The notes beneath the pieces are model-generated. The model saw only the letters and a program-made list of their open reading frames with translations. It was not told the origin of the DNA and ran no database searches. 7,749 nt of DNA from an uncultured Holophagaceae bacterium (GTDB taxonomy: Bacteria > Acidobacteriota > Holophagae > Holophagales > Holophagaceae), in contig CAIYNT010000008.1 in assembly GCA_903927605.1 (NCBI GenBank), forward strand, positions 1 to 7,749. Direction: 5' to 3'. The position numbers and the translations under genes were made by a program. Numbering within the stretch: position 1 is the stretch's first letter; each line of letters begins with the position of its first letter. Below are positions 1 through 6,050 of the stretch, piece by piece.

Positions 1-918
1 CTGACCGAGGATGAGCCCGACTGTGCCACAGCCTGGACCACTCTGGGAGACCACCTCTACCGCAGCTTCTGGGTGAATCCAGAGCAGGCGGGTATCGGTC
101 TGAATTCACGCACCCACCACGCCTTTCAGAAGGCCGAGAACCTGATTCCAGGCCACCCTCGGGCCACCTTCCTGTGGTCGATGATGCTGACGGACACCGG
201 CAACCAGAGTCTCGCCTTGAAGCTCCTCGAAGGCGCCATCCGACTGCGGCCCGGCACGCCGGACCTGTACCTCGGCATTGCGTATGCCGGGAGGACCTCC
301 GGCCTGTTGGAAGGAGCCCGCAGGGCCCTGACCCGGCGCGGTGAATTGATCGGCCCTCTGGCCTCGCCCTCCGCGTGGTTCGCAGAGACCACGTACCTCT
401 ACCTCGGCGATCAGGAAGCCTTCGGACAGGAACTCGCGCGAGCGGGAGAACTACGCCAGGATGCGAGCATCCTTTTCTACAAGGGCTACTTTGCGCTGCT
501 CCAGGGAAACCGCCAGCAGGCCCTTGGATTCATGGTGTCCGGGAGCGATCCGGGGATGGCGCCCCCCCCCTTCCGCGATCTGTGTCGCGTCTATCGCGCC
601 TACCTCGAAGGCAAACAAGAGGAAGGGCTGCTTGAACTCCGTGAGATCGACGAGATTCGCGGGAAACTCCGCATCCCGGACGGCGAGTGGACGTTCAAGG
701 AAGCCGAAGCCTATTCGCTGCTGGGCAACCGGGATCGTGGCATGGACTGTGCCACCCGGGCCTTCGTGCAAGGGTTCAGCTGCGCGGCCTGGTATGAGGC
801 TTCCCCGTTCCTGGCCGAGGTCCGGGAACATCCCCGGTGGCCGATGCTCCGCAGGAACATCCGGGAAAGGCAGGCGGTGCTGGCCGGGAGCTTCCCGCCA
901 TCGGCCTTCTCGCCTTGA
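1..918 (+). CDS. TPR-repeat protein, C-terminal part (5' truncated by window edge)
   Basis: The frame is open from base 1, so the visible 305 residues are the C-terminal part of a longer protein; the GTG at 73 is internal, not a start. The chain is a run of amphipathic helix pairs of TPR type, for example GNQSLALKLLEGAIRLRP followed by LYLGIAYAGRTSGLLEGARRA, and later ILFYKGYFALLQGNRQQALG. The end, with AEAYSLLGNRDRGMDCATRA then SPFLAEVREHPRWPMLRRN, matches the C-terminal pattern common in large TPR proteins whose N-terminus is a Ser/Thr kinase, adenylate cyclase or DNA-binding domain. Which of these applies cannot be told because the N-terminus lies outside the window. A nine-C tract at 562-570 encodes a Pro triplet (APPPF). 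The stop is followed by 57 bases before rpsP. TPR nature is fairly sure; the kinase link is inference. Confidence 0.7.
   Translation: MTEDEPDCATAWTTLGDHLYRSFWVNPEQAGIGLNSRTHHAFQKAENLIPGHPRATFLWSMMLTDTGNQSLALKLLEGAIRLRPGTPDLYLGIAYAGRTSGLLEGARRALTRRGELIGPLASPSAWFAETTYLYLGDQEAFGQELARAGELRQDASILFYKGYFALLQGNRQQALGFMVSGSDPGMAPPPFRDLCRVYRAYLEGKQEEGLLELREIDEIRGKLRIPDGEWTFKEAEAYSLLGNRDRGMDCATRAFVQGFSCAAWYEASPFLAEVREHPRWPMLRRNIRERQAVLAGSFPPSAFSP
562..570 (+). repeat. C9 homopolymer inside the TPR gene
   Basis: Nine consecutive C bases lie within coding sequence and give Pro-Pro-Pro. Tracts of this length are prone to slippage in replication and to base-count errors in sequencing. The frame is intact with nine Cs and carries on for about 115 more codons, so the length given here is the coding one. 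Confidence 0.85.
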
Positions 919-926
919 ATTAACGC

Positions 927-955
927 TTGGGATATGGGGAATTCCGCGATACACT
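927..955 (+). promoter_or_regulatory. Candidate sigma70-type promoter for rpsP
   Basis: TTGGGA at 927-932 and TACACT at 950-955 are separated by exactly 17 bases and each matches four of six consensus positions. The site lies in the 57-base gap after the TPR gene stop. A start of transcription near 961-963 would give a very short leader before the rpsP ribosome binding site at 965-970. The match is moderate and found by eye. The TPR gene could also read through into rpsP. Confidence 0.4.
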
Positions 956-964
956 TTCCTGCTC

Positions 965-970
965 AGGGAG
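965..970 (+). promoter_or_regulatory. Ribosome binding site that fixes the rpsP start
   Basis: AGGGAG sits 5 bases before the ATG at 976. The in-frame ATG at 934 has no such site, and starting there would add 14 residues that do not belong to the S16 family, whose N-terminus is MLSIRLAR-like. The start at 976 is therefore preferred. Confidence 0.8.
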
Positions 971-975
971 TGCCC

Positions 976-1218
976 ATGCTTTCGATCCGTCTTGCTCGCA
1001 ATGGTGCCAAGAAGCGCCCGTTCTACCACATCGTCGTCTCCGAGAACGACCGCATTCCCACCGGCCAGGCTGTGGAAGTGCTGGGGTTCGTGAATCCCAT
1101 CGCCGGCACTGGCGAAGCTGTGCGCATCGACGTGGAGAAAGCCAAGATCTGGTTGCAGAAGGGGGCCCAGCCCTCCAAGACCGTGCTCGACCTGTTCAAG
1201 AAGAACCAGGTCCTCTAG
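976..1218 (+). CDS. rpsP: 30S ribosomal protein S16
   Basis: An 80-residue protein of normal S16 length. It is a primary-type binder of 16S rRNA needed for small-subunit assembly in the cytoplasm. The N-terminus MLSIRLARNGAKKRPFYHIV is the S16 signature, followed by SENDRIPTGQAVEVLGFVNPI, where the family has its loop and beta strand, and by VDVEKA-like IDVEKAKIWLQKGAQPSKTV, the conserved C-terminal helix region. The start is the ATG at 976 with AGGGAG 5 bases upstream; the longer in-frame ATG at 934 adds a non-family extension. It opens a plus-strand run with khpA and rimM, a common order in many bacteria. A candidate promoter lies just upstream, and a hairpin after the stop may limit read-through into khpA. 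No anomalies. Confidence 0.97.
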   Translation: MLSIRLARNGAKKRPFYHIVVSENDRIPTGQAVEVLGFVNPIAGTGEAVRIDVEKAKIWLQKGAQPSKTVLDLFKKNQVL

Positions 1219-1234
1219 CCCGTACTCGATCCAC

Positions 1235-1267
1235 GAAAGCCGGGCGTTGGTCCGGCTTTCTTTGTTC
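1235..1267 (+). terminator. Hairpin with short U-rich tail between rpsP and khpA (terminator or attenuator)
   Basis: GAAAGCCGG (1235-1243) pairs perfectly with CCGGCTTTC (1252-1260) over 9 base pairs, with an 8-base loop. The bases after the stem, TTTGTTC, together with the stem's own 3' TTTC, make a partly U-rich tail. This resembles an intrinsic terminator, though the tail is short and interrupted. Since khpA and rimM follow on the same strand with no other obvious promoter, partial termination that lets S16 be made in excess is the likelier role. This is inference. Confidence 0.55.
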
Positions 1268-1281
1268 ATCCGGGAAGCGAC

Positions 1282-1530
1282 ATGAACCTCGAAGCCTTTC
1301 TGCGTGATGTGCTGACTCCGCTGCTGGACCACCCGGATGTCCTCCGGATCGACATCTCGGGCGAAGGTAGGCGGCGCGAAGTGCTGGTCTATGCCGACCT
1401 GAAGGACCGCGGGCGCATCATCGGCAAGCACGGTCGCATGATCTCTGCGCTCCGCACGCTCTGCAAGACCGCGGGCGAGAAGGCCGGACTGGCCGTGGAT
1501 CTCGAGCTGTACGACGGGGACGAGACTTAG
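1282..1530 (+). CDS. khpA: KH-domain RNA-binding protein KhpA
   Basis: An 82-residue single KH domain protein. The GxxG loop that contacts RNA is GKHG at residues 48-51 within GRIIGKHGRMISALRTL, the hallmark of the KhpA (formerly YlqC/UPF0109) family, which has a G-[RK]-[IV]-I-G-[KR]-x-G-R core. The length is standard (about 75-85 residues). In other bacteria KhpA pairs with KhpB/EloR to bind many RNAs and affects cell elongation and division; no khpB is in this window. The ATG at 1282 follows GGGAAG at 1272-1277. It lies 63 bases after rpsP and 10 bases before rimM, and its stop codon TAG forms part of the rimM ribosome binding site (TAGGAG), suggesting coupled translation. Position between rpsP and rimM is the common one. 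Confidence 0.93.
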   Translation: MNLEAFLRDVLTPLLDHPDVLRIDISGEGRRREVLVYADLKDRGRIIGKHGRMISALRTLCKTAGEKAGLAVDLELYDGDET

Positions 1531-1540
1531 GAGCTCTTCC

Positions 1541-2092
1541 ATGCTGCTTGCCGGGCATCTCGCGAAGGTCCAGGGCCTCAAGGGCGAGTTCCTCTTCCAC
1601 TCCGTCATGGATGAACCGGATCGTCTGGAAGGCATGCAAGGGCTGATGCTGGCCCCGCCCCACCAGGATCTGGAGCATGGCGAAGGCGAACCACCTGCGC
1701 GCCCGGTGAGCCTCCGGGGCTTCCGCTGGCACCAGGATCGGCCCTGCCTGTCCTTCGCGGATGTGCCTGATCGCACGGCCGCCGAATCATTGAAAGGCTG
1801 GTCGCTCTGGATGCCCGAAGCCGAGGCCCAGTTGAACGAAGGTGAAACCTTCCGCCACCAGTGGATCGGCTGCGAGGTCTATCTTGCCGGCTGCAAGGTC
1901 GGTGAGGTGCTGCGCCTCGACCCTGGTCCGGCCGGTTACGACATGGTCGTCATGCGTGACCTGCGGCCCGGACGGACCGGCCAGCGGGACATCCCCTACA
2001 TCAAGGCCTGGTGGACGCTGGACCTGCCGCATCGTCGCCTGGACTTGGATCCCCCGGATGGATTGCTCGATGTCAATCAGGTCGGGCACTGA
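1541..2092 (+). CDS. rimM: Ribosome maturation factor RimM
   Basis: A 183-residue protein, close to the usual 165-185. RimM binds S19 on the pre-30S particle and helps process 16S rRNA. The N-terminal barrel starts with LLAGHLAKVQGLKGEFLFHS, corresponding to the family's VGxIxKxHGLKGE; the usual His of HGLKGE is Gln here. The middle segment (D-VPDRTAAESLKG) matches the family's DRxxAExLRG helix. After a linker comes the C-terminal PRC-barrel domain: IGCEVYLAGCKVGEV, then IPYIKAWWTLDLPHRRLDLD and a GLLDV end, all typical. The ATG at 1541 is 7 bases after TAGGAG (1528-1533), which overlaps the khpA stop. Normally trmD follows; here a DUF4442 gene starts 2 bases after the stop. Confidence 0.93.
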   Translation: MLLAGHLAKVQGLKGEFLFHSVMDEPDRLEGMQGLMLAPPHQDLEHGEGEPPARPVSLRGFRWHQDRPCLSFADVPDRTAAESLKGWSLWMPEAEAQLNEGETFRHQWIGCEVYLAGCKVGEVLRLDPGPAGYDMVVMRDLRPGRTGQRDIPYIKAWWTLDLPHRRLDLDPPDGLLDVNQVGH

Positions 2093-2094
2093 TC

Positions 2095-2580
2095 ATGCCC
2101 TCAGCCTTGCGGCGGTTCCAACAGACCCTCGGCATGCGCCTGTTCGGCTGGCTGAAGATCCCCCTGCTGGCCTCCGTGCGACCCAGTGTCGTGGAACTCA
2201 ATGAGACCCGCTGCGTGGTGCGCATCCCACTGCGACGGCGGACCCGAAATCATCTCGGGTCCATGTACTTCGGCGCCCTGGCCATCGGCGCGGATTGCGC
2301 CGGTGGTCTGCTGGCCATGGACCAGATCAAGCGTTCCGGCGGGAAGGTCTCCCTGGTCTTCAAGTCCTTCCAGGCCACCTTCCTCAAGCGCCCGGAAGCC
2401 GATGTCTTCTTCATCTGCGAGGCTGGCCAGGCCATCCGGGACCAGGTCCAGCGGACCCTCGCTTCGGAGGATCGCATCACGGAACCCATGGCCATCCAGG
2501 CCGCAGTGAAACTGATCGACGGGTCCTTCGAGCCCGTGGCCGAATTCACCTTGGAACTGAGCCTCAAGCGAAGAGGCTAG
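2095..2580 (+). CDS. DUF4442 hotdog-fold (thioesterase-like) protein
   Basis: A 161-residue protein with a single hotdog domain of the DUF4442 type, related to PaaI/YiiD acyl-CoA thioesterases. The family core is visible as RNHLGSMYFGALAIGADCAGG (about residues 51-71): an Asn-His-x-Gly turn, then a long helix with Gly-Ala-Asp67, where true thioesterases usually carry HGG and an acidic catalytic residue. Later strands GKVSLVFKSFQATFLKRPEA and PVAEFTLELSLKRRG complete the sheet. Substrate is unknown. The ATG at 2095 was chosen because it lies 2 bases after the rimM stop and starts at the family N-terminus; a longer frame begins at 2011 inside rimM. No strong ribosome binding site is visible, so translation is probably coupled to rimM. 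Its TAG overlaps the stop of the opposing MarC gene. Confidence 0.78.
   Translation: MPSALRRFQQTLGMRLFGWLKIPLLASVRPSVVELNETRCVVRIPLRRRTRNHLGSMYFGALAIGADCAGGLLAMDQIKRSGGKVSLVFKSFQATFLKRPEADVFFICEAGQAIRDQVQRTLASEDRITEPMAIQAAVKLIDGSFEPVAEFTLELSLKRRG
2577..2580. other. CTAG palindrome serving as both stop codons of convergent genes
   Basis: The plus-strand DUF4442 gene ends with TAG at 2578-2580 and the minus-strand MarC gene ends with TAG read from 2579-2577. The two genes share a 4-base CTAG, leaving no spacer for a conventional terminator between the converging operons. Confidence 0.9.
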
Positions 2581-3185
2581 GCGGCCCGGATCTGCAGCAC
2601 GAACTTCTGGATACCCGCCAGCAGCATCTCGATGGCGATGGCCGTCAGCACGAGCCCCATGAGGCGCTCGAAGGCCATGGTGACCTGCTCCCCCAGGAAG
2701 TCTGCGATCTTCTCGGCAAATCCGAGAACCACGGCGGAGATGGCCATGGCCACGGAAAGGGCGGCCAACCACTCCCACAGGCGATGCGGATCCCGACTCA
2801 CCAGCAGGAGCACGGTGGCGATGGCCGAGGGACCGGCAATGAAGGGGATCGCCAGGGGCACCAGGAAGGGCTCACCGTGGATGGGATGATCGGCCCGGCC
2901 CTCGGGATGGGGGAAGACCATCTTCAACGCGATGAGGAAAAGGATGACTCCACCGGCGATGCCGAGCGAAGTATCCGTAAGGTGCATGACCTTCAACACT
3001 CCCTGCCCGAAGAACGCGAAGAACACCAGAATCCCGAAGGCGAACAGCACTTCGCGCACGATGATCCGCTGCCGCCGGGCCGGGTCTACCTGGCGGAGAA
3101 TCCCGATGAAGATCGGGATGTTGCCCAGGGGATCCGTGACCAGGACCAGGAGCACGACCGCCGAGATGAAGGTGGAGGAGTCCAT
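2577..3185 (-). CDS. MarC family integral membrane protein (UPF0056)
   Basis: A 202-residue polytopic inner-membrane protein of normal MarC length. Six hydrophobic segments are visible at about residues 5-27, 42-62, 73-91, 107-129, 136-158 and 173-195, arranged as two similar halves. Family signatures are TDPLGNIPIFIGIL (17-30) near the N-terminus, the matching IPFIAGPSAIATVLLL (113-128) in the second half, and AFERLMGLVLTAIAIEMLLA at the end. The biochemical function of the family is not established; an early role in multiple antibiotic resistance was withdrawn for the E. coli member. The ATG at 3185 lies 5 bases after the sppA stop without a clear ribosome binding site, so translation is probably coupled to sppA. 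The stop overlaps that of the convergent DUF4442 gene. Confidence 0.93.
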   Translation of the reverse strand: MDSSTFISAVVLLVLVTDPLGNIPIFIGILRQVDPARRQRIIVREVLFAFGILVFFAFFGQGVLKVMHLTDTSLGIAGGVILFLIALKMVFPHPEGRADHPIHGEPFLVPLAIPFIAGPSAIATVLLLVSRDPHRLWEWLAALSVAMAISAVVLGFAEKIADFLGEQVTMAFERLMGLVLTAIAIEMLLAGIQKFVLQIRAA

Positions 3186-3190
3186 CGGAG

Positions 3191-4963
3191 CTATTTGAGG
3201 TCGAGCTCGAAGGGTATCCGGGCATAGACCCCCTGCGGATCATTGAGGGCCGACAGGTGCTCAACCTGCAAGCGGAAGGACTCGGTCAACACGTCCACTG
3301 GCCCGGTTCTAGTCAGCTTCCGCGGCTTGCCTTGGCCGAGGTTCCGGAGCAGTTCCTTGAACATGTCGGGCTCGTGCTCGGGGCCCACGACATAGAAGTC
3401 GTTCTCGGCCTTGGCCAGCTTCGCGGCATGCCTCACAGCGTCCCCCAGGCCGCCCAGCTCATCCACGAGACCCAGCTTCAGGGCCTCCTGGCCCGACCAG
3501 ACGCGACCCTGGGCGATCTCGTGAACCGCCTCCTTCTGCATCTTCCGGCCGTCGGCCACCTTGGTGAGGAACTGGTCATAGGCGTGGTCCACAAGGCTCT
3601 GGACGCGGGCGAGCTCCTGCTCATTCCTGGGGCGGGTGATCGACGGAAGCGCCAGCTTGGCAGTCTGCACGCTGTCCCAGGTGATGCCGTGGTCATTGGC
3701 CAGCTTCTTCACATTGGGCAACAGGCCGACCACGCCGATGGAACCGGTGATGGTCGTGGGTTCCGCGAATATGCGGTCGGCATAGGTGCTGATCCAATAC
3801 CCCCCAGAGGCCGCGACGTAGCCCATGGAAACGACCACCGGCTTGACTTTCCTGGTGAGGACCACCTCCCGCTGAATGACCTCGGACGCGGTGACGCTCC
3901 CCCCGCCGCTATTCACCCGCAGCACCACGGCCTTGACGCGATCATCCATGCGGAGCTTCCGGAACTCGCGGCTGATCCGGTCACCGCCCATCTGGCTGGG
4001 CTTGCCTTCGCCGTCCACGATGTCGCCTTCGGCCACCACTAAGGCAATGCGAGTCTTGCCAGTCTTGGCGTCACCCGGAATGCCCGCGTAGGCGGCGAGG
4101 CTGATCTGGGGGAAGTCCTTGTCCTTCGCTTGCTTGCCGGTCTGCTTCTTCAGTTCGTCGAGCACCTCGTCATAGGGCACGACGCGCTCGACAAGGCCCA
4201 GCGCCTTCGCGTCTTCGGCTTCCAGGACGCCCTTTTCGTCGGCGATGGCCTGGAGGTCGGCCGGAGTCTTCTTGCGGTCCCTGGCAACGGTCTCCTTCCA
4301 CTCGCCCCAGATGTCATCCAGCAGCTTCTGCGTCTGTTCGCGGGAGGCGTCGCTCATCTTCTCGAGCATGAACGGCTCAGCATAGGACTTGTACTTCCCA
4401 ACCCGGGTCACCTGCATGTCGATGCCGTATTTCTTGAAGGCGCCGGCAAAGAACATCGGCTCGCTGACCAGGCCACTCACGTCCATCATGCCGGAGGGGT
4501 TGATGGACACCGTAGTCGCGCCCGCAACCAGGTAGTAGTCCCGTTTGGTCCAGACCATGTTGTAGGCCAGCACCGGCTTCTTGGCCTTGAACCGCTGGAT
4601 GGCCTCGCGCAGCTCGCGCAGCTGAGCGGGACCCGCGGCCTGCAGGTTGCCCGTGAGGAACAGGGCCGTGATGTGTGCATCGGAAGCAGCGCGGTCCAAG
4701 GCCTCGATGATCTCCGGCAGGGCCTGGGTGGTACCGGCGCCGCCATTCAGCGCCTCGTTCAGGAGTTCGCCAGGTTCGGGGTCGCGCTCCGCATCGGTGA
4801 GGCTGGTACCAAGGTTAAAGACCAGCACAGCCTTGTCCGGAACGGTGGGCTTGTTCGAGGAACCCACCACAGCGACCAAACCGAAAAACACGAACAGAGC
4901 CAGCCCGCCGACCACCATCAGGGCCAGCAGGGTGGCGAAAAAGCTCTTGAAGAAGTCCTTCAT
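3191..4963 (-). CDS. sppA: Signal peptide peptidase SppA, 67K two-domain type
   Basis: A 590-residue membrane-anchored serine protease (peptidase S49) that degrades cleaved signal peptides and possibly other membrane-associated peptides. One N-terminal transmembrane segment (about residues 11-33) anchors it, with the rest outside the cytoplasm. The length and two tandem S49 repeats fit the long E. coli-type enzyme. The catalytic Lys is Lys192 in VGKYKSYAEPF (first repeat) and the nucleophile is Ser386 in MGYVAASGGYWIS (second repeat), in line with the Lys/Ser dyad split between repeats in E. coli. TITGSIGVVGLLPN follows as expected. The oxyanion-side motif reads RVNSGGGSVTASE, where many homologues have NSPGGS or DTPGGS. 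The ATG at 4963 is preceded 5 bases upstream by GGAG (4972-4969). It sits between the reductase gene (46-base gap) and MarC (5-base gap), probably one transcript. Confidence 0.96.
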   Translation of the reverse strand: MKDFFKSFFATLLALMVVGGLALFVFFGLVAVVGSSNKPTVPDKAVLVFNLGTSLTDAERDPEPGELLNEALNGGAGTTQALPEIIEALDRAASDAHITALFLTGNLQAAGPAQLRELREAIQRFKAKKPVLAYNMVWTKRDYYLVAGATTVSINPSGMMDVSGLVSEPMFFAGAFKKYGIDMQVTRVGKYKSYAEPFMLEKMSDASREQTQKLLDDIWGEWKETVARDRKKTPADLQAIADEKGVLEAEDAKALGLVERVVPYDEVLDELKKQTGKQAKDKDFPQISLAAYAGIPGDAKTGKTRIALVVAEGDIVDGEGKPSQMGGDRISREFRKLRMDDRVKAVVLRVNSGGGSVTASEVIQREVVLTRKVKPVVVSMGYVAASGGYWISTYADRIFAEPTTITGSIGVVGLLPNVKKLANDHGITWDSVQTAKLALPSITRPRNEQELARVQSLVDHAYDQFLTKVADGRKMQKEAVHEIAQGRVWSGQEALKLGLVDELGGLGDAVRHAAKLAKAENDFYVVGPEHEPDMFKELLRNLGQGKPRKLTRTGPVDVLTESFRLQVEHLSALNDPQGVYARIPFELDLK

Positions 4964-5009
4964 GACGGCTCCGGAAATGACCCTTCAGGATGGCATGAAC
5001 TGCGGCTCA

Positions 5010-5549
5010 CTACCGGAGCTTGGCCGTCAGGGTCAGGAATCCGTCGAGAATCTTCGGCAGCAAGGCAGCGGTGCGGACATCGGTAGGCGCTCCATCCGCA
5101 TCCAACTGCTGGTCCGCATGAGGCACGCTGATGGCCTCCGGAAGCGCCAGCGCACTCATGTTGGCGAGGGTCGCCCGCCAGGCCATGAGACCCCGCGCGC
5201 CGCCGAAGGCTCCCGGACTCGCTGAGCAGAGCAGCACGGGCAGGCCAGGCCAGGGACTGGGCTTCATGGTGCTGAGCCAGTCCACCGCATTCTTCAGGTG
5301 GCCAGGGATGCCGGCGTTGTACTCCGGCGACACGATGACCAGCCCCTGGGCCTCGCGAAGAGCCGCATGCAGCGCCACGGTCTCCGGCGAGGGGACAAGG
5401 CCATCTTCGTACAGGGGCAGTCGCAGAGCGTTCCCCGTGAAGGTCAAGACCCGGTGTTCCCTGGCCTCCAACTCCCCCGCGAGATGGCGCAACAGGCGCG
5501 CGTTGAGCGATGCGGTTCGGAGGCTTCCACCCATCAGCACCAGTTGCAT
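5010..5549 (-). CDS. NADPH-dependent FMN reductase family protein (flavodoxin-like fold)
   Basis: A 179-residue cytoplasmic flavoprotein of the ChrR/YieF/azoreductase-like family, which uses FMN and NAD(P)H to reduce quinones, azo dyes, chromate or similar acceptors. The FMN phosphate loop is GSLRTASLN (8-16, family GSxRxxSxN). SPEYNAGIPG (74-83) followed by LKNAVDWLS (85-93) is the second signature, and SPGAFGGARG (111-120) is the third flavin-binding loop. The length is normal (170-190). The true acceptor cannot be told. The ATG at 5549 has a strong GGGAGG site (plus-strand 5554-5559) 4 bases away. It is the first gene of the minus-strand group with sppA and marC, and is divergent from a bacilliredoxin across a 71-base region, suggesting a redox-related regulation. 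Confidence 0.92.
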   Translation of the reverse strand: MQLVLMGGSLRTASLNARLLRHLAGELEAREHRVLTFTGNALRLPLYEDGLVPSPETVALHAALREAQGLVIVSPEYNAGIPGHLKNAVDWLSTMKPSPWPGLPVLLCSASPGAFGGARGLMAWRATLANMSALALPEAISVPHADQQLDADGAPTDVRTAALLPKILDGFLTLTAKLR

Positions 5550-5620
5550 GGTTCCTCCCGGAAGGTGAGCTGGTTTAATCTTGACTTAATTGGTAAACTT
5601 TTACATCCCTGGAGGATGTC
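5550..5620. promoter_or_regulatory. AT-rich divergent promoter region with a palindrome
   Basis: These 71 bases separate the reductase and bacilliredoxin starts and are much richer in A+T than the genes. For the plus strand, TGG-TAAACT at 5591-5599 reads as an extended -10 (TGn plus a four-of-six hexamer), which would start transcription near 5606. The -35 for it is poor; the TTGACT at 5581-5586 is too close to serve. An inverted repeat GTAAA-CT-TTTAC (5593-5604) overlaps that -10 and could be an operator. The two ribosome binding sites are CCTCCC (5554-5559, minus strand GGGAGG) and GGAGG (5611-5615). No convincing minus-strand promoter was picked out. Confidence 0.5.
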
Positions 5621-6049
5621 ATGTCCAACTACCCCGAACCCATGGTCGCCCCCATGCGCGAGGAACTTGTCCAGGTGGGCTTCAGGCAGCTATTGACCCC
5701 GGCCCAGGTGGACGAGGCCCTGCAGGAGCCCGGTACCACCTTGTTGGTGGTGAACAGCGTCTGCGGCTGTGCTGCCGCGGGAGCCCGCCCCGGAGTGACG
5801 GAAGCGCTGCGGGACCCGGGCCTGCGTTTCGACCATCTGGTCACCGTTTTTGCGGGCGTGGAGAAAGAGGCCACAGCCCAGGCGCGGGAATACTTCGAGG
5901 GCGCCATGCCCACCAGTCCCCAGGCCGCCATCCTGAAGGATGGGCAGCTGGTCCACCTCATGCAGCGTCAGGATTTCCTGGGCCAAAGCCCTGAAGAGAT
6001 CGCCGCCAACCTCAGCTCCGCCTACCGCCAGACCCTCGCCGCGGGCTGA
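5621..6049 (+). CDS. Bacilliredoxin (BrxA/BrxB, YphP/YqiW family)
   Basis: A 142-residue thioredoxin-fold protein of normal family length. Bacilliredoxins remove bacillithiol from S-thiolated proteins in bacteria that make this thiol. The family features are all here: YPEPMVAPMREELVQVGF at the N-terminus, VNSVCGCAAAGARPG with the CGC active site at Cys48 and Cys50, and MPTSPQAAILKDGQLVHLMQ as the later conserved strand and cis-Pro region. The usual CGCAAGNARP appears as CGCAAAGARP. The ATG at 5621 lies 5 bases after GGAGG. It is transcribed away from the FMN reductase gene, so the two redox proteins may share control. If the host does not make bacillithiol, the protein may act on another thiol or as a general disulfide reductase/isomerase. 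Family call is strong; in vivo substrate is inference. Confidence 0.94.
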   Translation: MSNYPEPMVAPMREELVQVGFRQLLTPAQVDEALQEPGTTLLVVNSVCGCAAAGARPGVTEALRDPGLRFDHLVTVFAGVEKEATAQAREYFEGAMPTSPQAAILKDGQLVHLMQRQDFLGQSPEEIAANLSSAYRQTLAAG

Positions 6050-6050
6050 T

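Noticed and set aside
934..975. Longer rpsP start at 934
   Set aside because: It lacks a ribosome binding site and adds 14 residues foreign to S16; the ATG at 976 has AGGGAG upstream and the family N-terminus.
451..1776. A 441-codon open frame on the minus strand across the TPR gene, rpsP, khpA and rimM
   Set aside because: It runs antisense to four recognisable or well-supported genes and its translation shows no family motif; long antisense frames are expected in GC-rich coding DNA.
2295..3227. A 310-codon plus-strand open frame over the DUF4442 and MarC genes
   Set aside because: It is in a shifted frame of one real gene and antisense to another; the product is rich in His, Asp, Glu and Gly without structure.
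4130..5086. A 318-codon plus-strand open frame opposite sppA
   Set aside because: It is a shadow of the sppA coding frame, with no ribosome binding site or motif.
5581..5607. TTGACT at 5581 as a -35 with TACATC at 5602 as a -10 for the bacilliredoxin
   Set aside because: The 15-base spacing is short, the -10 is poor, and transcription would start inside the ribosome binding site at 5611-5615. The extended -10 at 5591-5599 fits better.
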